A stretch of 64,000 nt of DNA from Rheum nobile (taxonomy: Eukaryota; Streptophyta; Magnoliopsida; Caryophyllales; Polygonaceae): the NCBI GenBank assembly GCA_027886185.1, contig WOAB01000226.1:4278001-4342000 (forward strand), written 5' to 3'. The position numbers were made by a program, and so were the translations under genes. Every line of letters starts with the position of its first letter. Position 1 is the first letter of the stretch. The notes below the pieces were generated by a model. That model searched no databases. It was not told the origin of the DNA and saw only the letters and a list, made by a program, of their open reading frames with translations. Shown one piece after another: positions 54,136-64,000 of the stretch.

Positions 54136-55558
54136 ACGACACCCTCCGGATGGAAAACCCGAGTGCTCAATCGATGTGAGCAACCCAAGTTGAGTAGGAA
54201 AGTACCAGGTCGAGCCATGACAATAACTAAGGCAATGTCCGGGAGGCAACCCGAGGTATGTAGTTCTTTCTCGTCTTTTCATTCTATGTTTTTAGTTATT
54301 TATGTGTTAGTTTGCTTTTGTTTTGTTCTTGTTTTTGCGTTTAGACTAACCTGCAGTAAGGATACCCGGAGCCAAATTGAAGAAGGTGAATTACACCCTA
54401 GCAACATTTCTGCGGGCGCGGAAAATTCTCTGCTGTCGCGAAAATCCTAAGGCAAGCCTCATTTCCCCTGCTTGTAAAAAAAAAATGTTTTGCCGAAGGC
54501 CAGCTGTCTGAGTTCCCATGGAGAGATGGTGCGCATCATGTTGCCAAGGAGGAGACATTCGCCCTACATTTTAATTTGGCATCGATGATGGCCCTACATT
54601 TGACAGCTGAGGAGGAGGAACCCTAGAGCCCACACCACGATCATATCTGGGCGCCACCATGTGTTCGTTGAAGGCCGTGCAGCCCCGACTTCTTTTTTAT
54701 TCCACTACATCCTACAGTGGATCTATTCGGTTGCACAGTGGAGATTATTGGAAGACGACGCCGCAACACCAACGACATGTGATTATATTGATATACCGTC
54801 AGCAACAACTCCCGTGTCCAAGCCAACTCGGCGACGGTTGTGAGTACTTTTCTGCTTTTCCCTGTGCTTCATCTTTTTGTCTTTCATTACATTGAGGACA
54901 ATGCAATGTTTAAGCATGAGGGAGTGTTCTATACTTGCTAGTCGCTGAGGAGAAAGAGAAAGAAAATAATGAAAAAGCCAAAAATTTGAAAAAATGCAAA
55001 AATAGAAATCCTGGGATAAGTCGAAAACCCGAAAGGGCGGCTTAGGTAATAAGCAGGTGGCTTGGACCAGCATTAGGCTGGGGTAATAATTGGTCAAGAG
55101 TGATGTGAGTTTATTGTGAGCTCATCTATTGAAAAATGAAATGAGTGGCTTGGTGAAAACCCAAAAGGGCGCCTTGGCAAAATGAGTGAAAAGAAAAAGA
55201 GTGATTATTAGGATTCCTCATTTTTCCTGGCGTGGTGACATAAGAAGAGGTGATATAAGGAGGATTTGGGTAGGTCACTCTGGGAGGCATAAGAAGATAG
55301 ATGGAGGCTAGGATTAGATTTTATTCACTCTATGGTGTTCGGGATAAGCTTGGGGGAAGTACTCTGATTTCCTTTAGTCTTGGTGTTGTGTTGTATGATG
55401 TGTTGAGCTTATTGTATTGGTGTCTTGGAGTTTCATGTTAGGTGAAATGATTGGTGGAGATGGTTTTTCTATGCTTCCTGAGACCTTGGGATTTGATTGG
55501 AGGAGTAGGTTTCTTTTCGCTTACTCGAGGACGAGCAAGGTTTAAGCATGGGGGATCT
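54136..55558 (+). other. 3' internal region of element C
   Basis: Follows element D. It holds the end of the protease linker, a jump to post-integrase sequence (near 54205), two CGCGGAAAATTC-like palindrome remnants near 54414-54446, the conserved CATTGAGGACAATG (54890-54903), hairpins homologous to those of D (55017-55044 and 55152-55173) and a PPT-like GCATGGGGGATC just before the LTR. No intact ORF. Confidence 0.75.
55017..55173 (+). ncRNA. Paired hairpins in the element C 3' region
   Basis: Hairpin 1 (55017-55044): stem TAAGTCG/CGGCTTA, AAAA bulge, CCC/GGG, loop GAAA. Hairpin 2 (55152-55173): GGTG/CGCC, AAAA bulge, CCC/GGG, loop AAAA. Relative to D, the second pair of stem 1 changes from G-C to A-T and the fifth from C-G to T-G, so pairing is preserved. 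Confidence 0.6.
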
Positions 55559-56817
55559 TGATCAGCGCTACTTTATAGTACATATCTAGGAGTTGTTACC
55601 GGTGTTTTGGGTACCATTTGGAGATGTTTAGAGCACAATTGTGGAGATTGGAGTTGAGGAGTAGAAGTGCATATATGGTGGTTTGGAGAAGCGTAAAAGA
55701 AGACATTAAGAAGATGAGAAGAAAACCACTTGAGAAGATCGAAGCAGAACGCAAAGTTCCGTGATCGCGGAAGTCCATTACCCGCGGTCGCGGAAAAGCC
55801 GAGAGCAAAGGAGTCAGAAAAGGAATTTTCCGCGATCGCAGAGATTCTTCTACGGTCGCGGAAATATGCATCAGGCGCGCGGCGGTTTCATCCGAAGTTT
55901 ACTTTTATTTTCCATTTTTCTTTTAATTCTTTATTCCGATTTCTTTATTTTATTTCCTTTTAAGACTATATTTGTTATCTTTTTAGCATTAGGTTTTGGG
56001 TTAGGTTATTTAACCTAGTTTCCCTAGCAGCTTTCAGGATCGTTCATTATTCAGCATTATTTTCCCTTTGAGTTTTTATTGTTGCAAGACTATGAAGAAC
56101 TAAGCACCATTTACTTAGTCCGACAATTGAAGCCTTCATTTGATTCATGATTGTGAGGTTATAACTCTATTTCCTATTTCTTTGGATTATATATTTTCTC
56201 TTGAGCATATTCCTATTGATTCTTATTGATTTGACTGGTCTGGCCAACTAGTTGATATTAGTAATAGTCTATTGCTAGGGTTTGGATATTTCGGGTTGAA
56301 ATTCCTTATCTTTTGTAGCATCCATGATATTCTAGGACTGGTAGGACTAGTTTATTATGAAAGAGAATTGATTATGTGTTAAATGCTGCGAAAAATCGGT
56401 GTTGCATTTATCCTGGTTAATTCTTATGCGTCTTGCTGCTATTGTTCTAAATCTTGATGGTTTCTTGTGCGTTCGATAGTAAGGGTTGCATGGACTGGTA
56501 GGACTGGTATCTATTTCGAGAATAGGGACAAAAATAATCAAAGGAATGAATAGAGATAACCTAGGACCAATCAATCGAATGAATGGTGGATATTTGTTTG
56601 GCTAAGTGTTTTCCCAATTTGATTACAAACCTTTGCTTTTGTTTCCTTTGTTTACTTACAAACAACCAACCAAAACCCCCCTTTGTTACTATTGCATGCA
56701 AACTTACATTAAGAAAGACAACTCATTCATGTGGGATTCGACCCTTGCTTGTCTATTCTACTAGTTTAGGTTTTTAAGGATTACTTTGATAAGGCGATAC
56801 GACTTTAGCCTCCGTCA
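55559..56817 (+). repeat. 3' LTR of element C
   Basis: 1259 bp, homologous to 39504-40746 with more differences than the LTR pair of D, including short indels near 55910 and a longer one near 56530-56575. Palindromes at 55757-55862. Confidence 0.88.
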
Positions 56818-56947
56818 GTTGTGATACGTGACAAACTCCTTTCGCCATGATTGATGTTTGGTTCTGTCTTGGAGACAAGATTTGGATTCCTTTGCTTGAT
56901 TGATTGAACTTGAAATTTCAAGAATGTAAAATAACTCAATTCAATGA
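56818..56947. other. Flank between elements C and E
   Basis: Target duplication GTTGT of element C, then about 125 bp without a recognised feature. AATGA (56943-56947) should be the target duplication of element E, whose other end is outside the window. Confidence 0.5.
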
Positions 56948-59447
56948 TGTAACACCCCCAAAACTTAACCCTTTTGGAAAGGTATTACCGCCAGTGACCC
57001 CAGTGTTCCTTACCGAGATCACCCAAGGCTTTACCAAATAAATACGATTTATGAAATGCAATTGATACACAAAGATCAAGCATTAGATTCCAAAACATAA
57101 CATTGTTGAGGAAACAAGAGTTACGGGATTACAACCCAATCCCGAATAGGTCAAAACATAGTTTAAACCAAACACAGCGGAAGACTAAGAAAGTAAGTTA
57201 CAATCGGAGTTATTGTCCAAAGGATCATAACCTGATTAAAGAAATAATTAAAACATTCAAAAACCACCGCCGACTTCATAGTCCTTCTAATCTTCTGAGC
57301 TACTTCTTAACTGATGTGCCGAATCAAACGGATGACACCAGCCAACCATGCAAGGGAAAATATTGGTTGGTTAGTCTAAATGAATAGACTAGCAAGGGAA
57401 CAAAGCAGAATGGTTCGAAGCAGTTGTATTAGGTTAGACTCTTCGTCCCTCGAATAATAATCGAGTACGCTTGTCAACCACCATACTCCTACTGGAATAA
57501 ACAAGAGGTATGCACAAGAGAAGATTCTGGAAGACTGAATCTTCACAGAAATCGACTCGAAAGAAGACTCCAACTGAAATGAGTCCATAAGGAAGCAATG
57601 ACAAATCTGGAAAGTTACAGAATCATTCAACCATGATTTAAAACTGACTGAGATGCTTCGGTTCACGACCAACCTCATCGCCTACAGCGAATCCAGATTG
57701 GAAAGAAAACGTACTACATTCAAGTCAAGACGAGTTTTCCTAGCTGCACTGAACTTAGCTGCACTACTCGCCCAAGGTGTATTAATTATGTGCGTCAAGG
57801 TAGCACTTATCTGATTTATGTTCCAAAAACACACATCACGTTATAGACTTTTACATGTGTACCCCACCAATGGGACGACACATCTTAGTATACGTTTCGT
57901 CGAGAGTGACGTATACCGAAAGGTTTGTGACACCAGCTAAGTGTCCTGTCTCTACACACATGTGTAAGAGACCGATCATGATCATAGAATAGTACCAGAT
58001 GGGGACGAGCCATCCCGATACCAGATTATAAAGAAATGACTGGACCGAGTTCGAGTAACGTTCCTATCTAACAGTGCTAACTAAACAGTTACAGCACCAC
58101 CACATTTATAGGATAAATCCACATAAAGGCCCGAAAGGCGATCACAGATAATAGCGTTGTTCTAGCAGATATACAACCTATTATATGATTTTCAAAACAG
58201 TTTATCAAAACCGTTTCCAGACAAACAGAATATTCATTCCAAATTAATTACTCAGATAAACTACTGATAATTAATGTAAATATGGAACGAAAGAGCAAGA
58301 GCGAACCGCCACTTGCCTTACTCCGCAGAATAGTCTAAAGACGTCACTGGATTCCGGGCTCGACACGGTACAGCTCTGACAGCACAACGACCTTCGAGTC
58401 GACCCATAAAAGGAACCCTAAGTTAGATCCGACATAAATAGTACGAATCTAAATACGGCGAAAGAACACGAAAGGAAAGACGCCACTACGACAACCGACC
58501 AAGCCAAAGCCACGAAGGCGTTCTGGGCACTGGCGGCGGTCGCCGTTCTTGGCGGCGGTCGTCGTGAAGAACACGGCGGTCGTCGTGAAGAACACGGCGG
58601 TCGCCGTGAAGAACACGGCGGTCGCCGTGAAGAACACGGCGGTCGCCGTGAAGAACACGGCCGACTGAAACGAGAGAAAACTCACCCCAAAACACGAGCG
58701 GTTTGGCCTCCTTCGACTTGCTTTGGCTTCTAACCTCCAAGGCTAACCAAAAGCTTCACAAAGGCACTCTGGAAACACACCAAAGCAACACCGGCGAGAC
58801 CTCCGGCGAGCACAAGAAAACCGGCGAAAACAAAACTTCGGCGAGAGGCGAATTTGGCAGCGATTCGGGGTTGTAGATGACCCAAAACCCATGCCCAAGC
58901 TCACCTATTTATAGGCAAACCCCAAGGAATGAGCTGCAACCCCTCAGACGCGGCAACCGACGCAACGGCGCGCCTCGAACGACGCTGGCGACCATCGGGC
59001 AAAGCCCACTGGACAATCACGGCGGTCGCCGTATTTTTGCCTGCGGCGGGCACGCGGCGGTCGCCATAAATGCGGCGGTCGCCGTTGCTAGGCCTGTCAC
59101 GGCCAGCTAAAAGCTGACACGTTGACCTCTCGGGCCCAACCACGGCGGTCGCCGTTTCTGAATGGCGGTCGCCGTTTCTGAATGGCGGTCGCCGTTTTCC
59201 CCTTTTCCCACCCATTCGGCTTTGAACGAGCATGACGATAAACCGGGATAAAAATTATCGTACACGAACGACAATTTAAAATTCAAGGCACCTTGTCTGT
59301 ATATTATTTCACTGAGAAAAATATTACAGATATAGAGCACATTACAGAATGTCTCAAGCTACCTGAATTAAATCCGACGTACACAACGGGTACTCGGGAA
59401 AATTCCATAATTCCCAAAATAACCTTACAAAAATACGGGGTATCACA
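56948..59447 (-). repeat. 3' LTR of element E with two GCGGTCGCCG arrays
   Basis: 2500 bp. On the minus strand the TATA box is CTATAAATAG (58905-58914). Upstream of it are CGGCGGTCGCCG palindromes at 59017-59200, three of them exactly 20 bp apart (59144, 59164, 59184). Downstream is a 21-bp tandem array at about 58526-58665 of CGGCGGTCGCCGTGAAGAAC-type units. ORFs here are translations of the repeats. Confidence 0.9.
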
Positions 59448-59461
59448 TCTCCTCCCCCTTA
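59448..59461 (-). promoter_or_regulatory. Polypurine tract of element E
   Basis: Minus strand AAGGGGGAGGAGA directly before the LTR start TGTGATACC. Confidence 0.8.
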
Positions 59462-59483
59462 CAAGAAGTTTTGACCCCGAAAC

Positions 59484-62400
59484 TTAGGTCGAGAATAACC
59501 TGGGAAAACGCCTGAGCATATCTGACTCGGTTTCCCACGTCTCCCAAGTAACTTCTTCGGTCCCTGACTTGGACCACAGCACTCGTACCAAAGGTACGAT
59601 CTTGTTGCGCAAATGCTTCTCCCGACGCTCCAAAATGCGCACGGGCAACTCTTCGTAAGTACCATTAGCTTGAATCTCGATGTCCTCATAACTAAGCACA
59701 TGAGACTCATCTGGCACATACTTTCTGAGTAAAGACATGTGGAACACGTTATGCACCGGGTGAGCCGATGGTGGCAACGCCAAACGGTACGCTAGAGATC
59801 CCACTCTATCCAAAATCTCGAATGGTCCCACGTAGCGAGGGTTAAGCTTCCCACGCTTACCAAATCTGAAAACTCCTTTGGAAGGCGACACCTTGACAAA
59901 AACCTTGTCACCGACCTCGAACTCGACAGTCCTGCGCTTCCGATCTGCATAGGACTTTTGTCGACTCTGAGCGGTCAACATCCTTTGTCTGATCAAAGCA
60001 ATGTCTGAAGCCGTCCTTTCGACCAACTCTGGTCCAAGCAGAATTTTGTCGGCATTATCGTCCCAACAAAGCGGAGATCTACATCTGCGACCGTACAAAG
60101 CTTCAAACAGAGCCATCTTGATTATAGCATGCCAGCTATTGTTGTATGTGAACTCAATCAGACTCAAGATGTCCTCCCAGCTAGTCGGACGATCGAGCAC
60201 ACAAGCTCTAAGCATATCCTCCAGAGTCTGGATGGTCCTTTCAGACTGGCCATCTGTCTGAGGATGAAACGTTGTACTGAACCTCAACTCGGTTCCCATA
60301 GCCTTATGAAGTTCCTTCCAGAATCTTGACATGAAACGGCCATCTCGGTCCGATACAATGGTCTTAGGAATGCCATGTAAGCGGACAATCTCCTTCTGGT
60401 AAACTTCGGCTAGCTTCTGGGTTTCCCATGTGGTCTTGATGGCTATGAAATGAGCACTCTTCGTAAGCCTATCCATAATTACCCAAATAGCATCTCTCTG
60501 ACTTCGAGTCTTGGGTAGCCCAGTGACGAAGTCCATGGAAATGTCCTCCCATTTCCATTCGGGTACTGGGAGAGGTAGCATCTCACCACCTGGTCTGCGG
60601 TGTTCGATCTTGACTTTTTGGCAAGTTAAGCACTTTGCCACAAAGTCTGCTACGTCCCACTTCATGTTTAGCCACCAAAACTTCTTCCTGAGATCCTTGT
60701 ACATCTTGCTAGAGCCAGGATGCACAGAATAAGCAGATGAATGAGCTTCTCTCATCACCAACTGACGAAGACCTTCTGTGTCAGGCACATAGATCTGATC
60801 CTGAAACCAAAGTGATCCATCATCCTGAACCACAAAACTGGGAGCTTTCCCATCCATCACTTCACTGCTTAACTTTACCAAGATGATGTCATCGACTTGC
60901 TTTTCTTTGATTTGATCCAGCAGTGTAGCCTGAATCTCCATCATACTCAGGTACCCTCTACGCTGGTCATATAAGACTTCAATGTCGCATGACTCTTGGT
61001 TTAGCTTGGTCTGAGCAGTAAGCAACGCAACCACAGTCTCGTGCGTTGTCTTTCGGCTTAGCGCATCAGCTACTACATTAGCCTTGCCCGGATGATACAA
61101 CAACTCCATGTCGTAGTCTTTGAGCAACTCTAGCCAGCGGCGTTGTCTCATATTTAACTCCTTCTGAGTAAATATATACTTGAGACTTTTGTGGTCAGTG
61201 AAGACTTGGCATCTTATACCATAGAGGTAATGCCTCCAAATCTTTAGCGCAAAGACAACCGCTGCTAACTCAAGATCATGGGTCGGATAGTTTTCTTCGT
61301 AAGTCTTGAGTTGTCTAGATGCGTAAGCAATGACTCTGCCCCTTTGCATCAAAACACAACCAAGGCCACACTTGGAAGCATCACTATAGACCACATAATC
61401 GTCATTCCCCTCTGGGAGTGCTAACACGGGTGCCGAGGTCAACCGTCGCTTCAACTCCTGGAAACTGACCTCGCACTTGTCATTCCAGACAAACTTCTTG
61501 TGGACTTTGCGGAGTAGATTGGTCATCGGTAGAGCGATCTTTGAAAATCCTTCTACAAACCTTCTATAATACCCGGCAAGTCCAAGAAAACTGCGCACCT
61601 CTTTTACGTTCTGGGGCTGTGTCCATTTGGCCACCGCTTCAATCTTTTGGGGATCAACCGTAACCCCATTTTTATTGATCACGTGGCCTAAGAAAGCCAC
61701 TTCCATCATCCAGAATTCACATTTAGACAATTTAGCATAAAGCTGATGTTGTCTAAGGATCGACAAGGAAATCCGTAGATGTTCCTCGTGGACTTCTTCA
61801 TTCGGAGAGTAGATCAAAATGTCGTCGATGAAGACCACCACGAACTTATCCAAGTACTGGTGAAAACATCGGTTCATCAAATCCATAAAGACAGCTGGAG
61901 CATTTGTAAGCCCAAAAGGCATCACTACGAACTCGTAATGACCATATCTGGTCCTAAACGCAGTTCTAGGAATGTCCTGCTCCCGAATCCTAAGTTGATG
62001 ATATCCAGATCTTAAGTCGATCTTGGAGAACACCTTTGCTCCCTGCAATTGGTCCAACAAGTCATCAATCCTAGGCAAAGGATACTTGTTCTTGATCGTC
62101 ACCTTATTCAACTCTCGATAGTCGATACAAAGTCGGAACGATCCGTCCTTCTTTTTGACGAACAAAACCGGGGCACCCCACGGCGATGCACTCGGCCTGA
62201 CATATCCTTTGTCAAGAAGATCTTCAAGTTGATTCTTCAACTCTTGCATCTCAGCTGGAGCCATCCGATACGGGGATTTGGAAATCGGCGCCGTACCAGG
62301 CTCGAGATCAATTGAAAACTCTACGTCACGATTTGGGGGTAATCCTGGAATTTCTTCCGGAAAGACATCCGAAAATTCCCTAACTATAGGAATATCAAGA

Positions 62401-62846
62401 ACCTCAGGTCCATCCTTCTCAAGCGAATCCAAGTAGCAAAGGTACCCGACACATCCTTGTCGTAGTAGCTTAAACACAGCCATCGCATTGATCAGCTTGC
62501 CGTTATCAGCGTCATTTCGACCTTTGAACTTGCACACGAATTGGCCCCCGGATGACATCGTCACCGTTCTTGAACTGAAGTCGATCACCGCCTTGTGATG
62601 CGTCAGCCAATCCATACCAAGAATAATGTCGTATGGAGCCATGGCTATGCAGATTAAATCTGCCTCGAATTCCTTACCCTGAATGGTAATCGGAAAGTCG
62701 GACAAATGCTTGGTTCCCACCAAACGTTCTCCATTAGGAAGATTAACGACGAAAGGGTCGCACGAATCATTGCACACTAAGTCTAACTTGTTAACACAGC
62801 TATCCGAAATAAAGGAATGCGTAGCACCAGAATCAAACAAATGCAC
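59484..62846 (-). CDS. pol: Element E Pol: protease, RT, RNase H, integrase, chromodomain
   Basis: 1120 codons without a stop. Protease LFDSGATHSFIS at the very start; RT with FRLCIDYRELNKV and active site FIDD near residue 339; RNase H with YSDASKCGLGCV near 485 and FTDHKSL. Integrase has an HHCC finger near 705-750 (HPGSSKMYKDL; CLTCQ), Asp at MDFVTGLP, Asp at VSDRDGRF and Glu after FHPQTDGQSE. The GPF/Y-like segment RYVGPFEILDRVG follows, then a C-terminal chromodomain (YEELPVRILERREKHLRNK; VTWETWETE). Chromodomains of this lineage are thought to guide integration to heterochromatin. Gag is in a different frame upstream; the true start is not the Met shown. Confidence 0.95.
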   Translation of the reverse strand: MHLFDSGATHSFISDSCVNKLDLVCNDSCDPFVVNLPNGERLVGTKHLSDFPITIQGKEFEADLICIAMAPYDIILGMDWLTHHKAVIDFSSRTVTMSSGGQFVCKFKGRNDADNGKLINAMAVFKLLRQGCVGYLCYLDSLEKDGPEVLDIPIVREFSDVFPEEIPGLPPNRDVEFSIDLEPGTAPISKSPYRMAPAEMQELKNQLEDLLDKGYVRPSASPWGAPVLFVKKKDGSFRLCIDYRELNKVTIKNKYPLPRIDDLLDQLQGAKVFSKIDLRSGYHQLRIREQDIPRTAFRTRYGHYEFVVMPFGLTNAPAVFMDLMNRCFHQYLDKFVVVFIDDILIYSPNEEVHEEHLRISLSILRQHQLYAKLSKCEFWMMEVAFLGHVINKNGVTVDPQKIEAVAKWTQPQNVKEVRSFLGLAGYYRRFVEGFSKIALPMTNLLRKVHKKFVWNDKCEVSFQELKRRLTSAPVLALPEGNDDYVVYSDASKCGLGCVLMQRGRVIAYASRQLKTYEENYPTHDLELAAVVFALKIWRHYLYGIRCQVFTDHKSLKYIFTQKELNMRQRRWLELLKDYDMELLYHPGKANVVADALSRKTTHETVVALLTAQTKLNQESCDIEVLYDQRRGYLSMMEIQATLLDQIKEKQVDDIILVKLSSEVMDGKAPSFVVQDDGSLWFQDQIYVPDTEGLRQLVMREAHSSAYSVHPGSSKMYKDLRKKFWWLNMKWDVADFVAKCLTCQKVKIEHRRPGGEMLPLPVPEWKWEDISMDFVTGLPKTRSQRDAIWVIMDRLTKSAHFIAIKTTWETQKLAEVYQKEIVRLHGIPKTIVSDRDGRFMSRFWKELHKAMGTELRFSTTFHPQTDGQSERTIQTLEDMLRACVLDRPTSWEDILSLIEFTYNNSWHAIIKMALFEALYGRRCRSPLCWDDNADKILLGPELVERTASDIALIRQRMLTAQSRQKSYADRKRRTVEFEVGDKVFVKVSPSKGVFRFGKRGKLNPRYVGPFEILDRVGSLAYRLALPPSAHPVHNVFHMSLLRKYVPDESHVLSYEDIEIQANGTYEELPVRILERREKHLRNKIVPLVRVLWSKSGTEEVTWETWETESDMLRRFPRLFST

Positions 62847-63985
62847 ACTGAAGTAGAGTGAAGGTATAGAGTACCTTGAGCAATCGGAGCGTTGGGTCCA
62901 TCTGCCTCACGCATCTCGTACAAGCGTTGACCCTGACTTCCAGAAACAGTTGGGGCCTTTCCACTGTTCTGAGCAGTCGTCTGCACTGAAGGGCTAGGAG
63001 TCTCGGCAGGCTTAAACCTAGGTCGGTTGCTCTGATGAACTGACCCTTGCTGCGACTCTACTCCCTTCTGCTTTTCCTGCTTGCAGAACTTTTACAGATG
63101 ACCATCACGTCCACACCCAAAGCATGGCCTCCTCTCCTTCCGGCACTCAGTGCTCTTGTGTCCAGCAGTACCGCAGTTATAACACTGAACTGAACTCCTG
63201 GTATGCCCTGACTGCTGAGTCGATCCTCCTTGCGTCATCTCCGTCTTAGCTCTGCCGGATTTGGCGAAGTTAGACGGTGGCGCAGGGCGCTCAAAACCAC
63301 CTCCCTGGTTCTGATTCTGCATCGACTTCTGTCGGTTGCGCCTCTTGGTCGACTCCTCGAGAGTTACCTCCAGCTTATAGGCACAATCCACATACTGCTC
63401 CAAGGTAGAGCATGTGTTGTGCACCATTAATGGCTTGATATCCGGGTTCATCCACTCGTGGAAGTACCAGATCTTTTGAGCCTCGCTGGTGATCTCGGCA
63501 GTGGCGTACTGTAGAAGATGGTTGAACTTAGATGCCAACTCGGTCACTCTCAGACCATCAGTCTGAGGGTACAAGAACTCTTTATGCTTCTCCTCTCTCA
63601 TAGCACGAGAGAAAAAGCGATCAACCATCTTGGTCTTGAACATCGACCAAGTCAACACTGGGCTCTCAGCCAAACCAGTGCTCTCCCACCACTCGCTAGC
63701 CTCCTCCTTCAGCTGAAAAGATGCGATATGGACCTTCTCGGCCTCTGTACACTCCACGTTCCTGAACAGCCTCTCCATATGGGAGAACCAATGAGTCACT
63801 GTCACTGGCTCCCCTTTCCCGTTATAGCAGTCGGGTCTCATGGAAGTAATGGTCTTAAGAGCGCGACCATAGCTGTCCCTCGCCCTAATGGCAGTCTCCT
63901 GAATCACAGGGTTTCTGGGTTCCACAACATCAGGAACCGCTGCATGAATAGGCACCTCTTGTGCTTGAGGCGCACTTGGTCTCAA
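62847..63985 (-). pseudogene. gag: Element E gag (partial) with a stop in the second zinc knuckle
   Basis: The gag core (CYNGKGEPVTVTHWFSHMER, ECTEAEKVHIASFQLK) and two CCHC knuckles: CYNCGTAGHKSTEC, then CFGCGRDGH followed by a TAA at 63092-63094 inside the second knuckle. The same frame then stays open to about 62860 (EMREADGPNAPIAQGTLYLH), after which pol uses another frame. The stop fits a Gln codon changed by C to T. The N-terminus continues past about 63985 toward the right edge. Confidence 0.88.
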
Positions 63986-64000
63986 GACATCAGTAATAGC

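Larger units (their letters stand above)
39504..56817 (+). mobile_element. Element C: Athila-like, gag-protease only, hosting element D; TSD GTTGT
   Basis: LTRs 39504-40746 and 55559-56817, flanked by GTTGT (39499-39503 and 56818-56822). The interior holds a PBS, gag and protease up to 43389, element D, then 54136-55558. After D the protease-RT linker continues for a few codons, stops, and passes straight into sequence matching the region just after integrase in D (AATGTCCGGGAGGCAACCC near 54235; GCTGTCCGGGAGGCAACCC at 50208). RT, RNase H and integrase are therefore absent, and the element must have depended on a partner. Confidence 0.88.
56948..64000 (-). mobile_element. Element E: Tekay/Del-like chromovirus, 3' part
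   Basis: Minus-strand element cut by the right edge. From the left: 3' LTR (56948-59447), PPT, pol ending in a chromodomain, and gag. The LTR starts TGTGATACCCCG and ends GGGGGTGTTACA (minus strand), typical of the Tekay/Del lineage. Pol is open over 1120 codons. Confidence 0.92.

Noticed and set aside
58560..58665. Regular repeats that look like a CRISPR array
   Set aside because: The units are 21-bp head-to-tail repeats with no unique spacers, inside an LTR of a plant retrotransposon.

Overview
This is nuclear DNA from a flowering plant, almost certainly a repeat-rich heterochromatic or pericentromeric tract. The evidence is Ty3/gypsy and Ty1/copia elements of plant lineages, MULE, hAT, Helitron and CACTA remnants, a tRNA-derived SINE, degenerate TTTAGGG repeats, and spliced genes with GT-AG introns. 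I see no bacterial gene, no rRNA gene, no functional tRNA gene and no convincing single-copy host gene. Nearly every base I could assign belongs to a transposable element, and several are nested with exact target-site duplications (TSDs).

Layout. 1-6223 (minus): element A, a CRM-like chromovirus running off the left edge; it interrupts a short TRIM-like element (6224-6586). 6714-7297: a hAT-type MITE. 7681-9180: palindrome-rich and minisatellite DNA. About 9050-18180: a MULE-like element carrying a plant mobile domain (PMD) gene (+), a transposase-OTU gene (-) and a GRF zinc-finger gene (+), surrounded by CACACGT-A-ACGTGTG palindromes. 18527-18693: SINE. 20048-21416: Helitron with its empty site nearby. 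21600-21879: a CACTA terminus. 21880-26200: a field of GTTCAT motifs interrupted by a solo LTR (23701-25167).

27000-39340: a decayed Ty1/copia element, split inside its integrase by element B (29697-38523, minus), a nearly complete CRM-like element. 39504-56817: element C, an Athila-like element with gag and protease but no RT, RNase H or integrase. It is split by element D (43390-54135), a related Athila-like element with gag-pol and a 3' ORF. 56948-64000 (minus): element E, a Tekay/Del-like chromovirus with an open pol and a C-terminal chromodomain; its gag runs off the right edge.

The most striking pattern is that unrelated families each carry their own short GC-rich palindrome, repeated every 20-24 bp. 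The arrays lie just upstream of LTR TATA boxes, in gene promoters or introns of the MULE, and in the gag-protease linkers of C and D. A second candidate is a pair of hairpins with GNRA-type loops, conserved with compensatory changes, in the 3' regions of C and D. Many reading frames are closed by stops that fit C-to-T decay, as expected of methylated, silenced copies.
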